A stretch of 43,584 nucleotides of DNA from Deltaproteobacteria bacterium (GTDB lineage Bacteria > Desulfobacterota > Desulfobacteria > Desulfobacterales > Desulfosarcinaceae), in the NCBI GenBank assembly GCA_020444075.1, contig JAHLLR010000043.1, positions 1-43,584 on the forward strand, in the 5' to 3' direction. Shown one piece after another: positions 9,275 through 17,867 of the stretch; positions within the stretch are counted from its first letter, which is position 1, and every line of letters starts with the position of its first letter. The notes under the pieces were generated by a model. It did not search any database and was not told the DNA's origin. It worked only from the letters and a program-made list of their open reading frames with translations. Made by a program: the position numbers and the translations under genes.

Positions 9275-10171
9275 ATGTTCAAGCACATTCTGGTGCCCCT
9301 GGATGGTTCCGGCCTGGCTGAATCGGCCCTGCCGGCGGCGGCGGCTCTGGCCACCGCGCTGGATGCCCGGGTGACATTAATCCACATCATCGAGGCGGGG
9401 GCCTCCCCATCGATTCACGGTGAACGCCATCTGACGGATACCGTGGAGGCGCAGGACTATCTCGAAGAGATCGGTCGTCGCGCGTTTCCATCCGGTTTCG
9501 GATTCGACTGTCACGTGCACACGGCAGCCATGAAGGACGTGGCCGGCGGGATTGTGCTCCATGAAGGCGAACTGGCGCCGGACCTGGTGGTCATGTGCAC
9601 CCATGGACGCGGTGGTCTGCGCCAGATGCTTTTCGGTCGGATCGCCCAGCAGGTGGCGGCTTCGGGGACGATACCGGTGCTGCTGGTCAGGCCCCGGGAG
9701 ACAGAGCGCGCTCGACCCTTTGCCTGTCGGCTGATCCTGGCGCCTATGGACGGCACGAGCCTGCATGCCAAAGGGTTGGCCATGGCAGCCGACCTGGCCC
9801 GAACGTTACCGGCCCGGCTGGAACTGCTCACGGTAATCCCGACCGTCGGGAAGCTGACCGGCCGGCAAGTTACGACCAGCCGTTTTGCGCCGGGCACGAC
9901 CCAGGCGATGCTGGAACTGGAAACGGTTCAACTGCAGGAAGACCTCGCGGGCCAGGCCGCTCGATTCGTGAGCCTGGGCATACCCACAGGAACCCGGGTG
10001 GCGCGGGGAGAACCGGCGGCCACCATCGCTGCGGTAGCCGATGAACTGGATGCCGACCTCATCGCCATCGGAACCCATGGCAAAATCGGCGCCGAGGCCT
10101 TCTGGACGCAGAGTATCGGTGCCAGGCTGCTGGCCCGGACCGTTCGACCTGTATTGCTGGTTCCCGTTTAA
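9275..10171 (+). CDS. Tandem universal stress protein (two UspA domains)
   Basis: 298 residues, two Usp domains of about 145 each. Domain 1 opens FKHILVPLDGSGLAESALPAA and ends with CTHGRGGLRQMLFGR; domain 2 opens RLILAPMDGTSLHAKGLA and ends with IGTHGKIGAEAFWTQS. The ATP-binding consensus of Usp proteins is G-2X-G-9X-G(S/T). Domain 1 has C for the first G and GR at the end; domain 2 lacks the final G. Nucleotide binding may therefore be weak or altered. GGAGGG precedes the ATG, and only 3 bp separate the gene from the Nramp gene, so translational coupling is likely. Usp proteins act in the cytoplasm in stress survival; some bind and regulate transporters, which would fit this context but is an inference. 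Confidence 0.88.
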   Translation: MFKHILVPLDGSGLAESALPAAAALATALDARVTLIHIIEAGASPSIHGERHLTDTVEAQDYLEEIGRRAFPSGFGFDCHVHTAAMKDVAGGIVLHEGELAPDLVVMCTHGRGGLRQMLFGRIAQQVAASGTIPVLLVRPRETERARPFACRLILAPMDGTSLHAKGLAMAADLARTLPARLELLTVIPTVGKLTGRQVTTSRFAPGTTQAMLELETVQLQEDLAGQAARFVSLGIPTGTRVARGEPAATIAAVADELDADLIAIGTHGKIGAEAFWTQSIGARLLARTVRPVLLVPV

Positions 10172-10195
10172 CCTCAATTTTTCGGAGAAGCGCAA

Positions 10196-10705
10196 ATGGT
10201 GAATGTTGTCATGGCTGTCTCGGGAGTGGTACTTCTGGTGCTGGGCTGGAAGCTGTTCTGGCTTTTCGTCGGCGTGGTGGGTTTCGCGGCCGGCCTCCAG
10301 GCGGCGCAGCTCTATTTCGGCCCCCATCCTTTCTGGGTGCTCTGGGCGGTCGGGCTGGTGTGCGGGATCATCGGTGCGGTCCTGGCGCTGTTTTTCCAGA
10401 AACTGGCCATCGGTATCGGAGGGTTCGTAGCCGGCAGCACCATTGCCCTTCACCTGTCGCTGATGATGGGGTACGACCCCGGCGCGCTGGTAGCCCTGAT
10501 CGGAGGGATCCTCGGCGCGGTGGCGCTGTATCTGCTCTTTGACTGGGCTTTGATCATTCTTTCATCGGTGGCCGGGGCCGCCCTGATCATCGAGGCACTC
10601 GGCCGGCATGCCCCCTATGCACCAGTGCTTTCTGCAGTATTGGTGGCCGCCGGGGTCATCTTCCAGGCCAGGCTGTTGATGGTTTCCCGAAAAGGAGAAT
10701 CTTAG
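10196..10705 (+). CDS. Polytopic membrane protein, DUF4203-like
   Basis: 169 residues, almost entirely hydrophobic, with about six to seven short membrane helices rich in Gly and Ala (LFWLFVGVVGFAAGLQAAQ, GLVCGIIGAVLALFF, GIGGFVAGSTIALHL, LIGGILGAVALYLLF). The small-residue repeats resemble the DUF4203/TMEM198-like family of membrane proteins of unknown function. GGAGAAG lies 7 bp before the ATG. The gene follows the tandem Usp by 24 bp and is probably the last gene of the Nramp-Usp unit, because a separate promoter candidate follows it. No catalytic or transport motif is visible. Confidence 0.75.
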   Translation: MVNVVMAVSGVVLLVLGWKLFWLFVGVVGFAAGLQAAQLYFGPHPFWVLWAVGLVCGIIGAVLALFFQKLAIGIGGFVAGSTIALHLSLMMGYDPGALVALIGGILGAVALYLLFDWALIILSSVAGAALIIEALGRHAPYAPVLSAVLVAAGVIFQARLLMVSRKGES

Positions 10706-10760
10706 TTTTCCCTAACGCATGGAAACCGAAGGAGAGGTCCATCCGGAGGATATATTTTAA

Positions 10761-10789
10761 TTGACTCGCATAGCCATTACGCCGACAAT
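10761..10789 (+). promoter_or_regulatory. Sigma-70-type promoter for the single-domain Usp gene
   Basis: TTGACT (10761-10766) and GACAAT (10784-10789) are separated by exactly 17 bp. Transcription would start near 10796, about 30 bp before the ATG at 10826, with the GAAAGGAG ribosome site in between. Confidence 0.55.
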
Positions 10790-10825
10790 AAACCCGATAT
10801 CACCCCCTATGAAAGGAGTCCCCGC

Positions 10826-11278
10826 ATGTTTAAAAAGATCCTCTATCCGACCGATTTTTCGGATGTGGCGGCAAAAGCACTGGATTACATCAAACAGCTC
10901 AAAGAAGCCGGAGCCCAGGAAGTGCTCATCCTGCACGTCATCAACCAGCGCATCATCGACGGCCTGAGGCGGCATGCCATGCTGGATAAGGACATCCTGC
11001 AGTGGCAAAAAAAAGCCCGGGAAATCGCCGAAGAGTCCCTGGCAGAGATGAGCAACGCGTTGGAGGATGTCGGCTTTTCGGTGAAGCCCATCATCACCAC
11101 CGGTTTCCCCTGGCGTGAGATCCTCGCGGTGGAAGAGAAGGAGAAACCTTCCCTTATCGTCATCGGCTCCCATGGACGGTCAAACCTCAGCGACATGTTC
11201 CTCGGGGCCGTGTCCGACCGGGTGATCCGCAAAAGCAAGGGGCCGGTCATGGTCATCAAGAGGGATCCCGAGGATTGA
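10826..11278 (+). CDS. Universal stress protein, single UspA domain
   Basis: 150 residues, the standard size of a one-domain Usp. It begins MFKKILYPTDFSDVAAKALDYI, with the Asp of the first strand that contacts adenine, and ends with GSHGRSNLSDMFLGAVSDRV. That closely follows the ATP-binding pattern G-2X-G-9X-G(S/T), with GA in place of GS. It is therefore likely an ATP-binding Usp acting in the cytoplasm under stress or energy limitation. A strong AAAGGAG site and a separate promoter candidate precede it. A small cytochrome c gene follows 47 bp downstream. Confidence 0.9.
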   Translation: MFKKILYPTDFSDVAAKALDYIKQLKEAGAQEVLILHVINQRIIDGLRRHAMLDKDILQWQKKAREIAEESLAEMSNALEDVGFSVKPIITTGFPWREILAVEEKEKPSLIVIGSHGRSNLSDMFLGAVSDRVIRKSKGPVMVIKRDPED

Positions 11279-11325
11279 GACATTACGAACCGCATACACC
11301 GATCGACAAGGCTAAGGAGTGAACC

Positions 11326-11652
11326 ATGAAGAAAACAACGTTAATCGTTTTGGGTATCCTGTTAATTGCACCCTTGAGTTTCGCCGGAGAAAATGGAGAA
11401 ATATTGTTCAAAGGGATGGGTTGCATGTCATGTCACCACCCGGAAACGACATCCAAAATCAATCCTTCCCTTGCGGATATTGCCCACGCCTATCAGGGCA
11501 AGCAGCAGCAATTGATCGGCTATTTGAACGGCATGGAGGATGCCATTGTCAAGCCGGAAAAGGCCGGCATGATGAAGCGCCATGTGGAGAAGACCAAGGC
11601 GTTGACCGATCAGGAACGGTCCGCCCTGGCGGAATTCATCCTGAGGTATTAA
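11326..11652 (+). CDS. Small periplasmic c-type cytochrome
   Basis: 108 residues. The signal peptide (MKKTTLIVLGILLIAPLSFA, cleavage before GENGE) directs export. One heme-attachment motif, CMSCH, lies at residues 33-37 of the precursor. Possible axial methionines are in KAGMMKRHVEK, and the C-terminal helix LTDQERSALAEFILRY is typical of class I cytochromes c (c551/c553 type). It would carry one electron at a time in the periplasm; the partner is not evident from the neighbours. AAGGAG precedes the ATG. Confidence 0.85.
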   Translation: MKKTTLIVLGILLIAPLSFAGENGEILFKGMGCMSCHHPETTSKINPSLADIAHAYQGKQQQLIGYLNGMEDAIVKPEKAGMMKRHVEKTKALTDQERSALAEFILRY

Positions 11653-11767
11653 CCCTAACGTGCGCGCGGAGCCATCGAGACGACGACTGACGCCTGAACA
11701 CCGAACTGCCATCGGCCCGGCGACGTGGGTTGTAGCCTTGTCACCAACGTCTGAAAAGGAACCTGCT

Positions 11768-12607
11768 ATGGCCGCCTTCAATATGATTCAATGCAAACTG
11801 ATCGGTTTTCGGGTTTTAGCAGTGATTTTCATGGTGTTGATCGTATCGGCTTGCGCCGAAGTGCCGATCACTCATCGAGAAGGGCTGCATCTGGTGCCCG
11901 ATGCCGAATTGGTCTCCATGAGTTTTCAGCAGTATCAGGCGGTTCTCGAAAAAAGTCAGCTTTCCACGGATGCCCGTCAGACGGCCATGGTGCGCCGGGT
12001 GGGCATGCGCATCGCCAGCGCCGCGGAAACTTTTCTGAAGGAATCCGGGGCACCGGGCGCCATCGCCAATTACCATTGGGAATTCAATCTCGTTCACGAT
12101 GACAAGACCGTCAATGCGTGGGTCATGCCCGGCGGCAAGGCGGTGGTTTATACCGGCATTTTGAAATACACCCGGGATGAAACCGGATTGGCAGTGGTGC
12201 TGGGTCACGAGGTGGGGCATGCGCTGGCCGATCACGGCAACGAACGGCTCAGCCAGAGCCTGCTGACCCAGCTCGGCGGTATGGCTCTGGCGGTTGCCCT
12301 TCAAAGTCAGCCCCAACAGACCCAAGCCCTGTTCATGCAAGCCTTTGGCGTGGGGTCCAGCGTTGGCTTTCTGCTGCCATACAGCCGGCTGCACGAGAGT
12401 GAGGCCGATCGCATCGGCCTTACGCTCATGGCGCGGGCGGGGTATGACCCGCGCGAAGCGATTCCCTTCTGGCAGCGTATGCAGGCACAGGAACAGTCGC
12501 GACCGCCGGAGTTCCTCTCAACCCATCCGGCGCCGGAAACCCGGATCAGGGATATTCAGGCCCACCTGGCTGAGGCGTTGCCCTACTATCAGAAGGCCAT
12601 CCGTTAA
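11768..12607 (+). CDS. Lipoprotein M48-family zinc metalloprotease
   Basis: 279 residues from the ATG at 11768, which is preceded by AAGGA. A GTG at 11660 would add 36 residues without a sensible signal. The N-terminus ends in a lipobox V-S-A-C (Cys29), predicting a periplasmic lipoprotein. The zinc motif HEVGH is at residues 147-151 and the third ligand lies in ESEADRIGL (from 210). This matches the M48 peptidases of the LoiP/BepA type that degrade or assemble envelope proteins. Unlike BepA, no long C-terminal TPR region is present; the protein ends soon after STHPAPETRIRDIQAHL, as in LoiP-like enzymes. It converges on the ABC transporter gene downstream. Confidence 0.88.
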   Translation: MAAFNMIQCKLIGFRVLAVIFMVLIVSACAEVPITHREGLHLVPDAELVSMSFQQYQAVLEKSQLSTDARQTAMVRRVGMRIASAAETFLKESGAPGAIANYHWEFNLVHDDKTVNAWVMPGGKAVVYTGILKYTRDETGLAVVLGHEVGHALADHGNERLSQSLLTQLGGMALAVALQSQPQQTQALFMQAFGVGSSVGFLLPYSRLHESEADRIGLTLMARAGYDPREAIPFWQRMQAQEQSRPPEFLSTHPAPETRIRDIQAHLAEALPYYQKAIR

Positions 12608-12672
12608 GCGATCAAAAAAAAAGGTGATTAGGCCTGCACTTCGGTTTGACCGTTTTCACCGATAAGCTGCAG

Positions 12673-14625
12673 TCAGGGCGTTGCGAGGGTTTTCCGGTAT
12701 TGCTCGACGGGCAGTATGCGCCATTGATCCCCGCCCTGCAGTTCGAGGACGCAGTCGTGATAATCCAAAAGCGTGCTGCGATGCCCCACGCTGATATAGT
12801 GGATCCCCAATCGCTGCAACGTGCCGTAAAGGTGGACCTCGTTTTCCCGATCCAGGGCACTGGTGGCTTCGTCAAGTACGGCAAATCCGGGCCGGTTGAT
12901 GAGCAGCCGGGCAAAGGCCAGGCGCTGCTGCTCGCCCAGTGAGAGGACATCGGCCCAATCCAGTTCGACCTCGAACCCGCCCATCCGTTCCGCCAGGTCG
13001 TCGAGACGCACCGTTTCGAGCACGCGCTGCAATTCGGCTCCTGGAATATGCTGTTGAAGTCGCGGATAGCGAAGCTGGTCCTTCAACGTGCCCAGCAGCA
13101 TATACGGTTTCTGGGGCAGGAAAAAAATCTGGCCCAGCGGCGGCCGCTGCACGATACCGCTGCCGCGGGTCCATAAACCGGCGATGGCCCTGAGCAGGGA
13201 GCTTTTGCCGACACCACTGCGGCCGACCACCACCAGATTGTCATGGCGATCCAGCGAAAAGGTCAGGTTCTCGATCAAGCGGCGTGCGTTGTCCGGCGTC
13301 ATCAGGGTCATCCGGTCGAGGGCGAAATGGTCAGCCGGCTCGCTTTGAATGCCGGCCGCCTCCCGCCTGTCGGGGGAGACGGCATCGGCAAAGGTTGAGA
13401 GCCGCTGAATGCCCGCGGCGAAATTCGTGATTTCTTCAATCTGGGAAACGATGAGCGACAGGGCCGCATAAACCTGAGTAAAGGCGAAGTTGGCCTGGAC
13501 CATGTCTCCGTATTCGATTTTGCCGCTGAAATAGAGAGAAAAGAGAACCAGAAAAGGCAGCACGACCGGCAGGTAGCTGTACGCGGTGGTGAAAAATGAC
13601 AGGTTCCGCTGCCAGCCGATCAACAGACTGAAATTTTTCAGCACATTGCGGAATCGTCCGCTGATATGGGCCACCTCGGGCCCTTCACCCTGGTAGAAGG
13701 CGATCGATTCGGTATTGTCGCGCACATGCACCAGAGAGTAGCGGAAATCCGCTTCGTAACGCAGCTGGTTAAAGTTCAGGCGTATCAGCCGCCGGCCCAA
13801 CAGCGCGGTCAGCAGAGTGCCGGCTGCGGAATAGATCAGCACGACCATGACCAGCAACCTGGACTTGGACCAGAGAATACCCGTAAACGAGATCAGATCC
13901 ATCAGGGACCCTAATATGATGAGCAAAAACGCCAGCGACGTCCGGGTGAAGGACCGGATGTCTTCCATGATGCGTTGGTCGGGATTGTCGATCAAGCCGC
14001 TGGTTTCGATTTCGTAATAGTTGCGGTTCTTGAAATAGTTGCCCAGAAATTCACCGGTCATCCATTCCCGCCAGCGCATGCCCAGATAACTCTGGAGGTA
14101 ACTGTAGAAGGCGACGACAGGTATGCCGACCAGAAAACCGCTGAAATAGACCGCCACATACAGGTAGGCCATTTCCTGATTTTTTTTTACCAGCGCATTG
14201 GTGAAATAGTTGCCGATATAGCTGAAGGCCACGTTGATCCCGGTTACACAAAGGGACAGGAGCAGGACCAGGGCCAGCAGAAACCAGGCCTGCCGGCGGG
14301 CTTTCAGGTGCCGGCTGAACCCGGTGAAAACGATGACCGGAACAGCCAGGGCGGCCGCAACCAGCAGCCCGCTCCTGGAATGGAAGATGTCCATTACCAG
14401 GGATGTCAGTCCCGATGCGACCTTTGCGGTGAGGGAAGGGGCAAAATGATTCGCGGCGGTAATAATGCCGGCGACGAAAATAAAAAGAGCGCCGAAAAGG
14501 AAGATCATCAGCATGATCATCAGCAGCAGGGTGGACCACCCGGCGCCCGGGACAGTGGGGAAGAAATAGGGTTGCGCAATAACCGCAAAACGATTCCAGA
14601 GCGAAGACTTGGTCTGAGGCATCAT
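12673..14625 (-). CDS. ABC transporter, SbmA/BacA-like membrane domain fused to ATPase (YddA type)
   Basis: 650 residues. The ATG at 14625 is preferred because AAGGGA lies upstream; an ATG at 14640 would add five residues. The N-terminal half has about six membrane helices and the SbmA_BacA-like signature (WREWMTGEFLGNYFKNRNYYEIE, DNPDQRIMEDIRSF). The C-terminal half is an ABC ATPase: Walker A GRSGVGKSSLL (near 466), signature LSLGEQQRLAFARLL (near 560) and Walker B with the catalytic Glu, FAVLDEATSALD (near 581), then the switch His in SVGHRS. Fused half-transporters of this kind (ABC-D-like, YddA/Rv1819c type) move peptides, cobalamin or very-long-chain acyl compounds. The substrate here is unknown. 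The gene stands alone. Confidence 0.88.
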   Translation of the reverse strand: MMPQTKSSLWNRFAVIAQPYFFPTVPGAGWSTLLLMIMLMIFLFGALFIFVAGIITAANHFAPSLTAKVASGLTSLVMDIFHSRSGLLVAAALAVPVIVFTGFSRHLKARRQAWFLLALVLLLSLCVTGINVAFSYIGNYFTNALVKKNQEMAYLYVAVYFSGFLVGIPVVAFYSYLQSYLGMRWREWMTGEFLGNYFKNRNYYEIETSGLIDNPDQRIMEDIRSFTRTSLAFLLIILGSLMDLISFTGILWSKSRLLVMVVLIYSAAGTLLTALLGRRLIRLNFNQLRYEADFRYSLVHVRDNTESIAFYQGEGPEVAHISGRFRNVLKNFSLLIGWQRNLSFFTTAYSYLPVVLPFLVLFSLYFSGKIEYGDMVQANFAFTQVYAALSLIVSQIEEITNFAAGIQRLSTFADAVSPDRREAAGIQSEPADHFALDRMTLMTPDNARRLIENLTFSLDRHDNLVVVGRSGVGKSSLLRAIAGLWTRGSGIVQRPPLGQIFFLPQKPYMLLGTLKDQLRYPRLQQHIPGAELQRVLETVRLDDLAERMGGFEVELDWADVLSLGEQQRLAFARLLINRPGFAVLDEATSALDRENEVHLYGTLQRLGIHYISVGHRSTLLDYHDCVLELQGGDQWRILPVEQYRKTLATP

Positions 14626-14841
14626 CGGGTTTCCCTTCATGAAACGTCAATGGAAAAAACTATTAACCATTTTTTTCGGTTTGACAATCCGGCGGAACCT
14701 TCGATGGATACCGTCACGCGCAAGGGGAATGCCGTGCCCTTTGGATGGTTTCACAAACGCGTCAGGGTATTGCCGGAACACCTGGTGAATGGCGGTCAAT
14801 AGCTGGCCGGCGGGGGGAGAGCGAAGGGTTAAGGACAACAA

Positions 14842-14882
14842 CGGCCGGTGCCTCGCGCATCAACGCTCGGAGACACCGGCCG
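14842..14882 (-). terminator. Hairpin downstream of the OB-fold protein gene
   Basis: CGGCCGGTG (14842-14850) and CACCGGCCG (14874-14882) form a perfect 9-bp GC-rich stem with a 23-nt loop. It begins about 30 bp after the stop of the gene at 14915-15214. On the minus strand it is followed by a modest T-rich stretch (TTGTTGTCC). A weak intrinsic terminator is the simplest reading. Confidence 0.4.
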
Positions 14883-14914
14883 CAGCCGTTCAATGGGTCA
14901 AGGGGCGAGCCCTG

Positions 14915-15214
14915 TTAATCCTGAACTTCCTCGAAATGGGTGACAATGATGGAGCGGGCGGCATTGCCCTCTTTAGACAGCGTGCCGGTGATTTTTACGG
15001 TCTTGCCGATCATGGTCGCCATATTCTGACCCAGAATCTTAAAGGTCTGGCCGTCATCCGTTTTGATCACGGCAGTGCCTTTGTTTCCCTGCTCGACCTT
15101 CCCCTGAATGGTCTGCTGAGTCGCCTTTTCCGCTGCCATGACACCGGTGACGACTACCAGGCCGATTATTACCAATAATGCCGTTGCCAGTCTAAAAACG
15201 TTTTTTTTCTTCAT
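14915..15214 (-). CDS. Small periplasmic OB-fold-like protein
   Basis: 99 residues. The signal peptide (MKKKNVFRLATALLVIIGLVVV, cleavage near MA-AEK) is followed by a short beta-rich domain: QTIQGKVEQGNKGTAVIKTDDGQ, FKILGQNMATMIGKTVKITG and SIIVTHFEEV. This pattern of G-x-V strands resembles bacterial OB-fold proteins that sit in the periplasm. No ligand residues can be assigned. GGAG lies 9 bp upstream of the ATG. A near-consensus sigma-54 site lies about 120 bp upstream. The gene is alone, separated from its neighbours by non-coding stretches. Confidence 0.7.
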   Translation of the reverse strand: MKKKNVFRLATALLVIIGLVVVTGVMAAEKATQQTIQGKVEQGNKGTAVIKTDDGQTFKILGQNMATMIGKTVKITGTLSKEGNAARSIIVTHFEEVQD

Positions 15215-15330
15215 TTTCCAGACTCCTGATGTTGACGGTTTATAAGTTCCATCGAACAGGGTTTATTTTGGATGTCCTATCCGGTGGGATAGCGCTTGTG
15301 ATTCGGTAGTTGATGATGACCGTACTATAA

Positions 15331-15346
15331 ACAATAAGCGTGCCAA
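15331..15346 (-). promoter_or_regulatory. Near-consensus sigma-54 (-24/-12) element
   Basis: The minus strand reads TTGGCACG, four bases, then TTGT. The -24 box is perfect and the spacing is right; the -12 box has T where the invariant C of TTGC is expected. It lies about 117 bp upstream of the OB-fold gene start. The mismatch makes activity uncertain. Confidence 0.4.
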
Positions 15347-15756
15347 AATAAATAATAATAAAAACAGATAGTTAAAATTTACCATAAATTTTTAGGAACC
15401 TGGAGTTCCGCATTATTCAAATCCGCTGGGATCTGAATGATTCCGTTATGGCTGGAATCCGTGATAACCTGTCGATATGTCGAGTATTCAAGGGATAGCC
15501 GGGGATCAGGTCCGTAGCCTGAAAAATGGAGATTCCAGTTCCGCTTTTTTTACCGGCGGGTCCTGCACTTTCCGCTTTTAATGCATTCCGACTCCAATTT
15601 TTTTTAGACGGATGTTAAATTAAATGCACGATGGGACCGTCAGTCGGCCATGGGCCGGATGGGGGATGGGTGTGAAGCAGCCAGCGGGTTTGTCACCATG
15701 ACGCCTTATGGGCGGGGGAAAAACCTTACTCGGGTTGTCCGTAGGGGTCGATTCAA
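15347..15756. other. Non-coding stretch between OB-fold gene and ktrA-like gene
   Basis: About 410 bp with no supported gene. The left end (15347-15400) is AT-rich and lies upstream of the OB-fold gene. A small GGAAC/GTTCC hairpin is at 15395-15409. Two runs of T (near 15545 and 15600) occur without a clear stem. I see no RNA gene. Confidence 0.5.
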
Positions 15757-16410
15757 TTATTCCTTCAGCCTGGCCAGCGCCTTGTCCGGCCCCAGCAGGA
15801 CAAGCACGTCGCTGTCTTTGACGACGAACCGGCCGGTGGGAATCATGACTACGTTTTCAGGTACCAGTTCCTTTATTGCGATGACCTGGATGCCAAAGCG
15901 GTTAATCAGGTTCAGTTCGATCAGGTTCTTCCCAATAAACTCCCTGGGGGGGGCCAGCTGGGCAATGCTGTAGCCCTCCATGAAGGGAAGGTAGTCGAGT
16001 ACATTGGGGTTGTCCAGGCGTTGGGCCGCGGTCAAAGCGATATCCTTTTCGGGAAAATAGATTTCGTCGGCGCCGATTTTCTGGAGAATCCGGCCGTGGG
16101 CCTCACTGACCGCCTTGGCCACCACCCGCTTGACCCCCATATCCTTGACGTTGAGGGTGGCCAGGATGGAGCTGTTGAGCACTGACCCGATACTGATCAC
16201 CACCGCATCCATTTTTTCCAGTTCCAGTTCCCTGAGGGCCTGGGGATCGGTGGCGTCGGCAATGACCGCGCGGCTCACCTTGTCCCGGATTTCCTGAACC
16301 TGCCGGGGGCTGATGTCGATGCCAAGCACCTCGTGGCCTTTCTGAAACAGGGCGGCAGCGAGATAGAATCCGAAATTTCCCAATCCGATCACAGCAAATT
16401 GTTTTTCCAT
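15757..16410 (-). CDS. K+ channel gating subunit, KtrA/TrkA type (RCK_N + RCK_C)
   Basis: 217 residues, the size of KtrA rather than the double-length TrkA. The Rossmann RCK_N domain starts MEKQFAVIGLGNFGFYLA with the nucleotide motif GLGNFG and the ribose-binding acid in LGIDIS. DATDPQALRELELEKMDAVVISIG and the VVAKA strand follow. The RCK_C domain (about 135-217) ends VKDSDVLVLLGPDKALARL. KtrA rings bind ATP/ADP or NAD(H) and gate the membrane subunit KtrB. That partner is encoded 4 bp upstream on the same strand, so the pair is complete and translationally close. They follow SulP1 and CMK1 in the same direction. Confidence 0.92.
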   Translation of the reverse strand: MEKQFAVIGLGNFGFYLAAALFQKGHEVLGIDISPRQVQEIRDKVSRAVIADATDPQALRELELEKMDAVVISIGSVLNSSILATLNVKDMGVKRVVAKAVSEAHGRILQKIGADEIYFPEKDIALTAAQRLDNPNVLDYLPFMEGYSIAQLAPPREFIGKNLIELNLINRFGIQVIAIKELVPENVVMIPTGRFVVKDSDVLVLLGPDKALARLKE

Positions 16411-16414
16411 AATT

Positions 16415-17800
16415 TCATCCGATCATGATGTTTTCTTCGGCAAACTGAAAGCGGTTGATGCGTTCCCGGCTGACGGCAAGGCCGATCACCATCGGACCCA
16501 GCCGGCCGATGAACATGAGCAGCACAATCGTGACGCGCCCGAATGGGGACAGGGTGCCGGTGATGCCGGTGGACAGACCGACGGTTCCGAAGGCGCTGAT
16601 GGCTTCAAAAAACAGCTCCAGAAACCGCCCCCGGGTCTGGGTGTGGGATAGTCCGCCCAGTTCACTCATCATCAGGACCATGACGGCCAGAATGATGACT
16701 GCCGCGCTGATCATGACCACGCTGGTGGCCTTGGATATGCTGGCCTCGGTCAGGGTGCGCCGAAACACCTGGGGCCGGTTGAATCCTCTCAGCCGCGAAA
16801 TCCCCAGAACGGCCAGACCGGCTACGGTGGTGGTCTTCACGCCCCCGCCGCAGGAACCGGGACAGGCGCCGATAAACATGAGGATGCATAGCATGAACAG
16901 GGTCTCGTTGGCCATGATGCCCATGTCCAGGGTGTTGAATCCGGCGGTTCTGGCGCTGATCGACTGAAACAGCGCGGCCAGCAGGCGTCCGGGAAGACTC
17001 AGGGGGGACAGGGCGTTGTTCCACTCCATGAACAGGATCGCCAGGGTTCCGAAAAGGATGAGAAAGGCGCTGGCGGACAGCGCCAGGCGGCTGTGAAGGC
17101 TCAGTCGCTTCATGGTTGTTTTTCTGCCGAAAAATCTGTTTTTTACATCGGCGATGACCACGAAGCCGATGCCGCCGATGATGATCAGCAGGCTCAACAC
17201 GCCATTGACGATCCAATCCTCCCGGTAGCCGACGAAGCTGTCCGCATAGAGGGAAAAACCGGCGTTGCAGAAGGCGCTGACGGCATGGAAAACGGCCGGG
17301 TAAGCGGCCTGCTCCCAACCCGCCGCCGGTGCCGTGCGCAGGTAGAGGCACAGCGCCCCGGCCGCCTCGATGGTAAAGGCGGTGATGAAGATCGCCCTGA
17401 GCACCGAGGTCACCGTCTGTTTACCTTCCCCGTAAGTGAAGGTGTCCTTGATGATGGCCTGGCCGGACAGGGTGGGGCGCCCTTTCATCATCATGAGCAG
17501 CAGGGTGGAGACGGTCAAAATTCCCAATCCGCCCACCTGGATCAAAAGCAGGATCACCAGCTGGCCGAAGAGGGTCAACTGCCGGCCGATGTCCATGACA
17601 GACAGGCCGGTAACGCAGCTGGCCGAGGTGGACATGAAAAGCGCATCCACCAATCCAACGGGCGATCCGGCGGAAGATGCCGGCAGCATAAGCAGGGCCG
17701 TACCCACGGTGATCAGCACGGCGAAACCCAGGATCGCCACACGCGCCGGGGAACGAAGCAGGTGAAAAGAGAGCCGGGAGATCACAGACGCATTATCCAT
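16415..17800 (-). CDS. K+ uptake channel subunit, KtrB/TrkH type
   Basis: 461 residues from the ATG at 17800; a TTG at 17809 is an alternative. The four pore-loop repeats, each with a selectivity-filter Gly, are visible: STSASCVTGLSV, HAVSAFCNAGFSL, SISARTAGFNTLD and EAISAFGTVGLST. The gate-region loop includes GACPGSCGGGVKTTT. These features identify a KtrB/TrkH-type K+ (or Na+-coupled K+) translocating subunit in the inner membrane. The gene for the RCK gating ring begins 4 bp downstream. The upstream gene in the same direction is SulP1, 67 bp away, so K+ and anion transport look co-transcribed. Confidence 0.92.
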   Translation of the reverse strand: MDNASVISRLSFHLLRSPARVAILGFAVLITVGTALLMLPASSAGSPVGLVDALFMSTSASCVTGLSVMDIGRQLTLFGQLVILLLIQVGGLGILTVSTLLLMMMKGRPTLSGQAIIKDTFTYGEGKQTVTSVLRAIFITAFTIEAAGALCLYLRTAPAAGWEQAAYPAVFHAVSAFCNAGFSLYADSFVGYREDWIVNGVLSLLIIIGGIGFVVIADVKNRFFGRKTTMKRLSLHSRLALSASAFLILFGTLAILFMEWNNALSPLSLPGRLLAALFQSISARTAGFNTLDMGIMANETLFMLCILMFIGACPGSCGGGVKTTTVAGLAVLGISRLRGFNRPQVFRRTLTEASISKATSVVMISAAVIILAVMVLMMSELGGLSHTQTRGRFLELFFEAISAFGTVGLSTGITGTLSPFGRVTIVLLMFIGRLGPMVIGLAVSRERINRFQFAEENIMIG

Positions 17801-17867
17801 CAGAACCAATCATCCATTTTCGCGGTCATCTTACCCGGCTCTGCGCCAGCCGGGTTGAGGTTCAGCA

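Noticed and set aside
12608-12672. Search for a bidirectional terminator between the M48 protease and ABC transporter genes
   Set aside because: There is an A-rich run at 12615-12624 but no stem beside it.
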